Source: JAZQLP01 sp045629205 (GTDB lineage: Bacteria; Bacillota; Clostridia; Oscillospirales; UBA644). Taken from it: 7,585 nucleotides of DNA. Every line of letters begins with the position of its first letter. The first letter of the stretch is position 1. Below, one piece after another: positions 6,641 through 7,585 of this stretch. The stretch is taken from assembly GCA_045629205.1 (NCBI GenBank), contig JAZQQT010000086.1:1-7585 (forward strand), in the 5' to 3' direction. The notes beneath the pieces were generated by a model. That model made no database searches, was not told the origin of the DNA, and saw only the letters and a list, made by a program, of their open reading frames with translations. The position numbers were made by a program, and so were the translations under genes.

Positions 6641-7435
6641 ATGAACAAAGAACTTGCCGTTGTGGTGTCGAACGATAATGAGGGCGTTTCGGTTTTCGAA
6701 ACGGTAGACGCGATAAAAAAGGCGGGTTTCCGCAATGTGTTCGTTCAGTGGTATGACAGTCCGTGGGAAATAAGCCAGGAGGAACAGCTTGCCTATATCG
6801 GAAACGCCGGACTCAATGTTATATTTGCTCATCTCGGATATCAGAACATAAACGATATCTGGCGCGAGGACGAGGCGGGCGACAGGCTCGTCGAACGATA
6901 TATGAACGATATCGCAACCTGCAGAAAAAACGGAATACCGATGGTCGTTATCCACGTGTCGAGCAAGAGCAAGGCGCCGGCATACGGAGAGACGGGAATC
7001 GGCAGATTAAAGAGGCTTGCCGGCTATGCAGAAAGTATGAATATGAAGATCGCCTTTGAGAACAATAAAATCAAAGGGTATCCCGATTACGTGCTGGAAA
7101 ACCTGACCGGCGCGAACGTGGGACTTTGCTTTGACGTGGGGCATTGGCACGCGCATTTTAACGACGAGCTCGATTTTGAAAAGTTCCGAAACCGTATTTT
7201 CGCCGTTCATCTGCACGATAATTTCGGTAAAGACGACGAGCATCTGATGCCGTTTGACGGGACCGTGGACTGGCATTATGCCATGAGCAAAATCGCGGAC
7301 TGCGGCTATGACGGACCGATCACCCTTGAGATATGCTACCACGGAAAATACACGGGGGAACCGCTTGAGGATTTTTATAAACGCGGCTTTGAAATCGGTG
7401 AAAGGCTTGCAGGGATAACCTCCGGGGAGGAGTGA
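6641..7435 (+). CDS. Sugar phosphate isomerase/epimerase-family TIM-barrel protein
   Basis: This protein of 264 residues belongs to the xylose isomerase-like/AP endonuclease family 2 superfamily, whose members isomerise or epimerise sugars, sugar phosphates, inosose or hydroxypyruvate using a divalent metal. Motifs fall in the order expected for successive barrel strands: AHLGY (H64), VIHVSS (H105), IAFEN (E140), CFDVGHWH (D165, H168), VHLHDN (H190, H192) and ITLEI (E230). The Glu-Asp-His-Glu set is the usual metal site. The length is normal for single-domain members (about 250-290). There is no signal peptide, so it is cytosolic. The start at 6641 is supported by AAAGGAG. No transporter, kinase or other sugar gene is nearby in the window, so the substrate cannot be assigned. 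The stop at 7433-7435 sits inside the first GTGATG of the hairpin array downstream. Confidence 0.87.
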   Translation: MNKELAVVVSNDNEGVSVFETVDAIKKAGFRNVFVQWYDSPWEISQEEQLAYIGNAGLNVIFAHLGYQNINDIWREDEAGDRLVERYMNDIATCRKNGIPMVVIHVSSKSKAPAYGETGIGRLKRLAGYAESMNMKIAFENNKIKGYPDYVLENLTGANVGLCFDVGHWHAHFNDELDFEKFRNRIFAVHLHDNFGKDDEHLMPFDGTVDWHYAMSKIADCGYDGPITLEICYHGKYTGEPLEDFYKRGFEIGERLAGITSGEE

Positions 7436-7537
7436 TGTTTTGCGACAAAGTCGCAAAAGTGATGCCGCCTCCGGCTTGTGATGTTGCTCACTCTGTTCGC
7501 AGTGATGTGTTGTGTTCCGCTTTTGCGGAACGCAACG
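7432..7537 (+). repeat. Array of distinct hairpins each preceded by GTGATG
   Basis: GTGATG occurs at 7432-7437, 7459-7464, 7478-7483 and 7502-7507 (steps of 27, 19 and 24 nt). The segments that follow can each fold. First: 7438-7446 with 7450-7458, a perfect 9-bp stem with an AAA loop that fills the interval exactly. Second: a short GCCG/CGGC stem around 7464-7475. Third: an imperfect stem within 7485-7501. Fourth: 7509-7520 with 7525-7536, 12 pairs including one T.G wobble, with a TTTT loop. The hairpin sequences differ while the hexamer is constant, so this is not a simple tandem repeat and not CRISPR. No transposase is present. It resembles an extragenic palindromic element, but I cannot name a family. 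Confidence 0.7.
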
Positions 7538-7545
7538 ATAAGGAA

Positions 7546-7569
7546 AGCGGCAGCCTCAGGGCTGCCGCT
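7546..7569. other. Perfect 10-bp GC-rich hairpin near the window edge
   Basis: AGCGGCAGCC (7546-7555) and GGCTGCCGCT (7560-7569) pair perfectly around a TCAG tetraloop. It directly follows the GTGATG array and is followed by AAACAATTATAAGG, with no T-run. It could be the closing element of the array, a weak terminator for the isomerase transcript, or an mRNA-stabilising 3' stem. The last 16 bases of the window contain no other supportable feature. Confidence 0.6.
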
Positions 7570-7585
7570 AAACAATTATAAGGTA

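Noticed and set aside
6459..6641. Plus-strand open frame of 60 codons between hepT and the isomerase gene
   Set aside because: It runs through the 11-bp hairpin, has no ribosome binding site, and ends on the isomerase start; the region is better read as terminator plus leader.
7432..7537. CRISPR array
   Set aside because: The constant unit is only 6 bases and the intervals are self-complementary and of unequal length; no cas genes.
7435..7581. Small open frame of 48 codons overlapping the isomerase stop, with GGGGAGG in front
   Set aside because: Position and upstream purine-rich site look gene-like, but the whole frame is made of the hairpin array and the closing stem; the translation has no recognisable motif. 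It cannot be fully excluded.

Overview
The window looks like a chromosomal segment from a gut-type Clostridia bacterium (Bacillota, most like Oscillospiraceae/Ruminococcaceae or Lachnospiraceae). That placement rests on gene style, not on a search: a hybrid kinase with tandem PAS-like units, a 7TM-degenerate GGDEF-EAL-receiver protein, strong AGGAG ribosome binding sites and moderate GC. All real genes lie on the + strand; the long minus-strand open frames are shadows of the two signalling genes.

Region 1 (1-5402) is a two-gene signalling operon. The first gene is cut by the left window edge. It encodes a soluble-looking hybrid histidine kinase: at least five consecutive sensor units, a coiled-coil linker, HisKA, HATPase and a C-terminal receiver. 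Three nucleotides after its stop begins a membrane protein with seven predicted helices, a degenerate GGDEF-like region, an EAL domain with the expected catalytic residues, and its own C-terminal receiver closely related to the kinase's. The natural reading is a phosphorelay that controls cyclic-di-GMP breakdown at the membrane.

Region 2 (5403-6640) holds a compact type VII toxin-antitoxin module. A near-consensus sigma70 promoter (TTGACC, 17 bp, TATAAT) drives an HTH-nucleotidyltransferase fusion (MntA-like antitoxin), which overlaps a HEPN RNase toxin (HepT-like) by 8 nt. A 22-bp interrupted palindrome fills almost exactly the spacer between -35 and -10 and is a strong candidate operator for the antitoxin's HTH. 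An AT-rich dyad lies just upstream of the promoter. A GC-rich hairpin with an A-tract on its left side follows the module.

Region 3 (6641-7585) holds a 264-residue TIM-barrel sugar phosphate isomerase/epimerase-family protein. Starting on its last codons is a short non-coding array of different hairpins, each introduced by the same hexamer GTGATG (four copies). A further 10-bp perfect hairpin lies near the window edge. This array is the part of the window least explained by ordinary annotation.

Most noteworthy: the GTGATG-punctuated hairpin array, the paired receivers linking kinase and phosphodiesterase, the nearly identical sensor repeats, and the self-contained operator-promoter of the HTH-MntA/HepT module.
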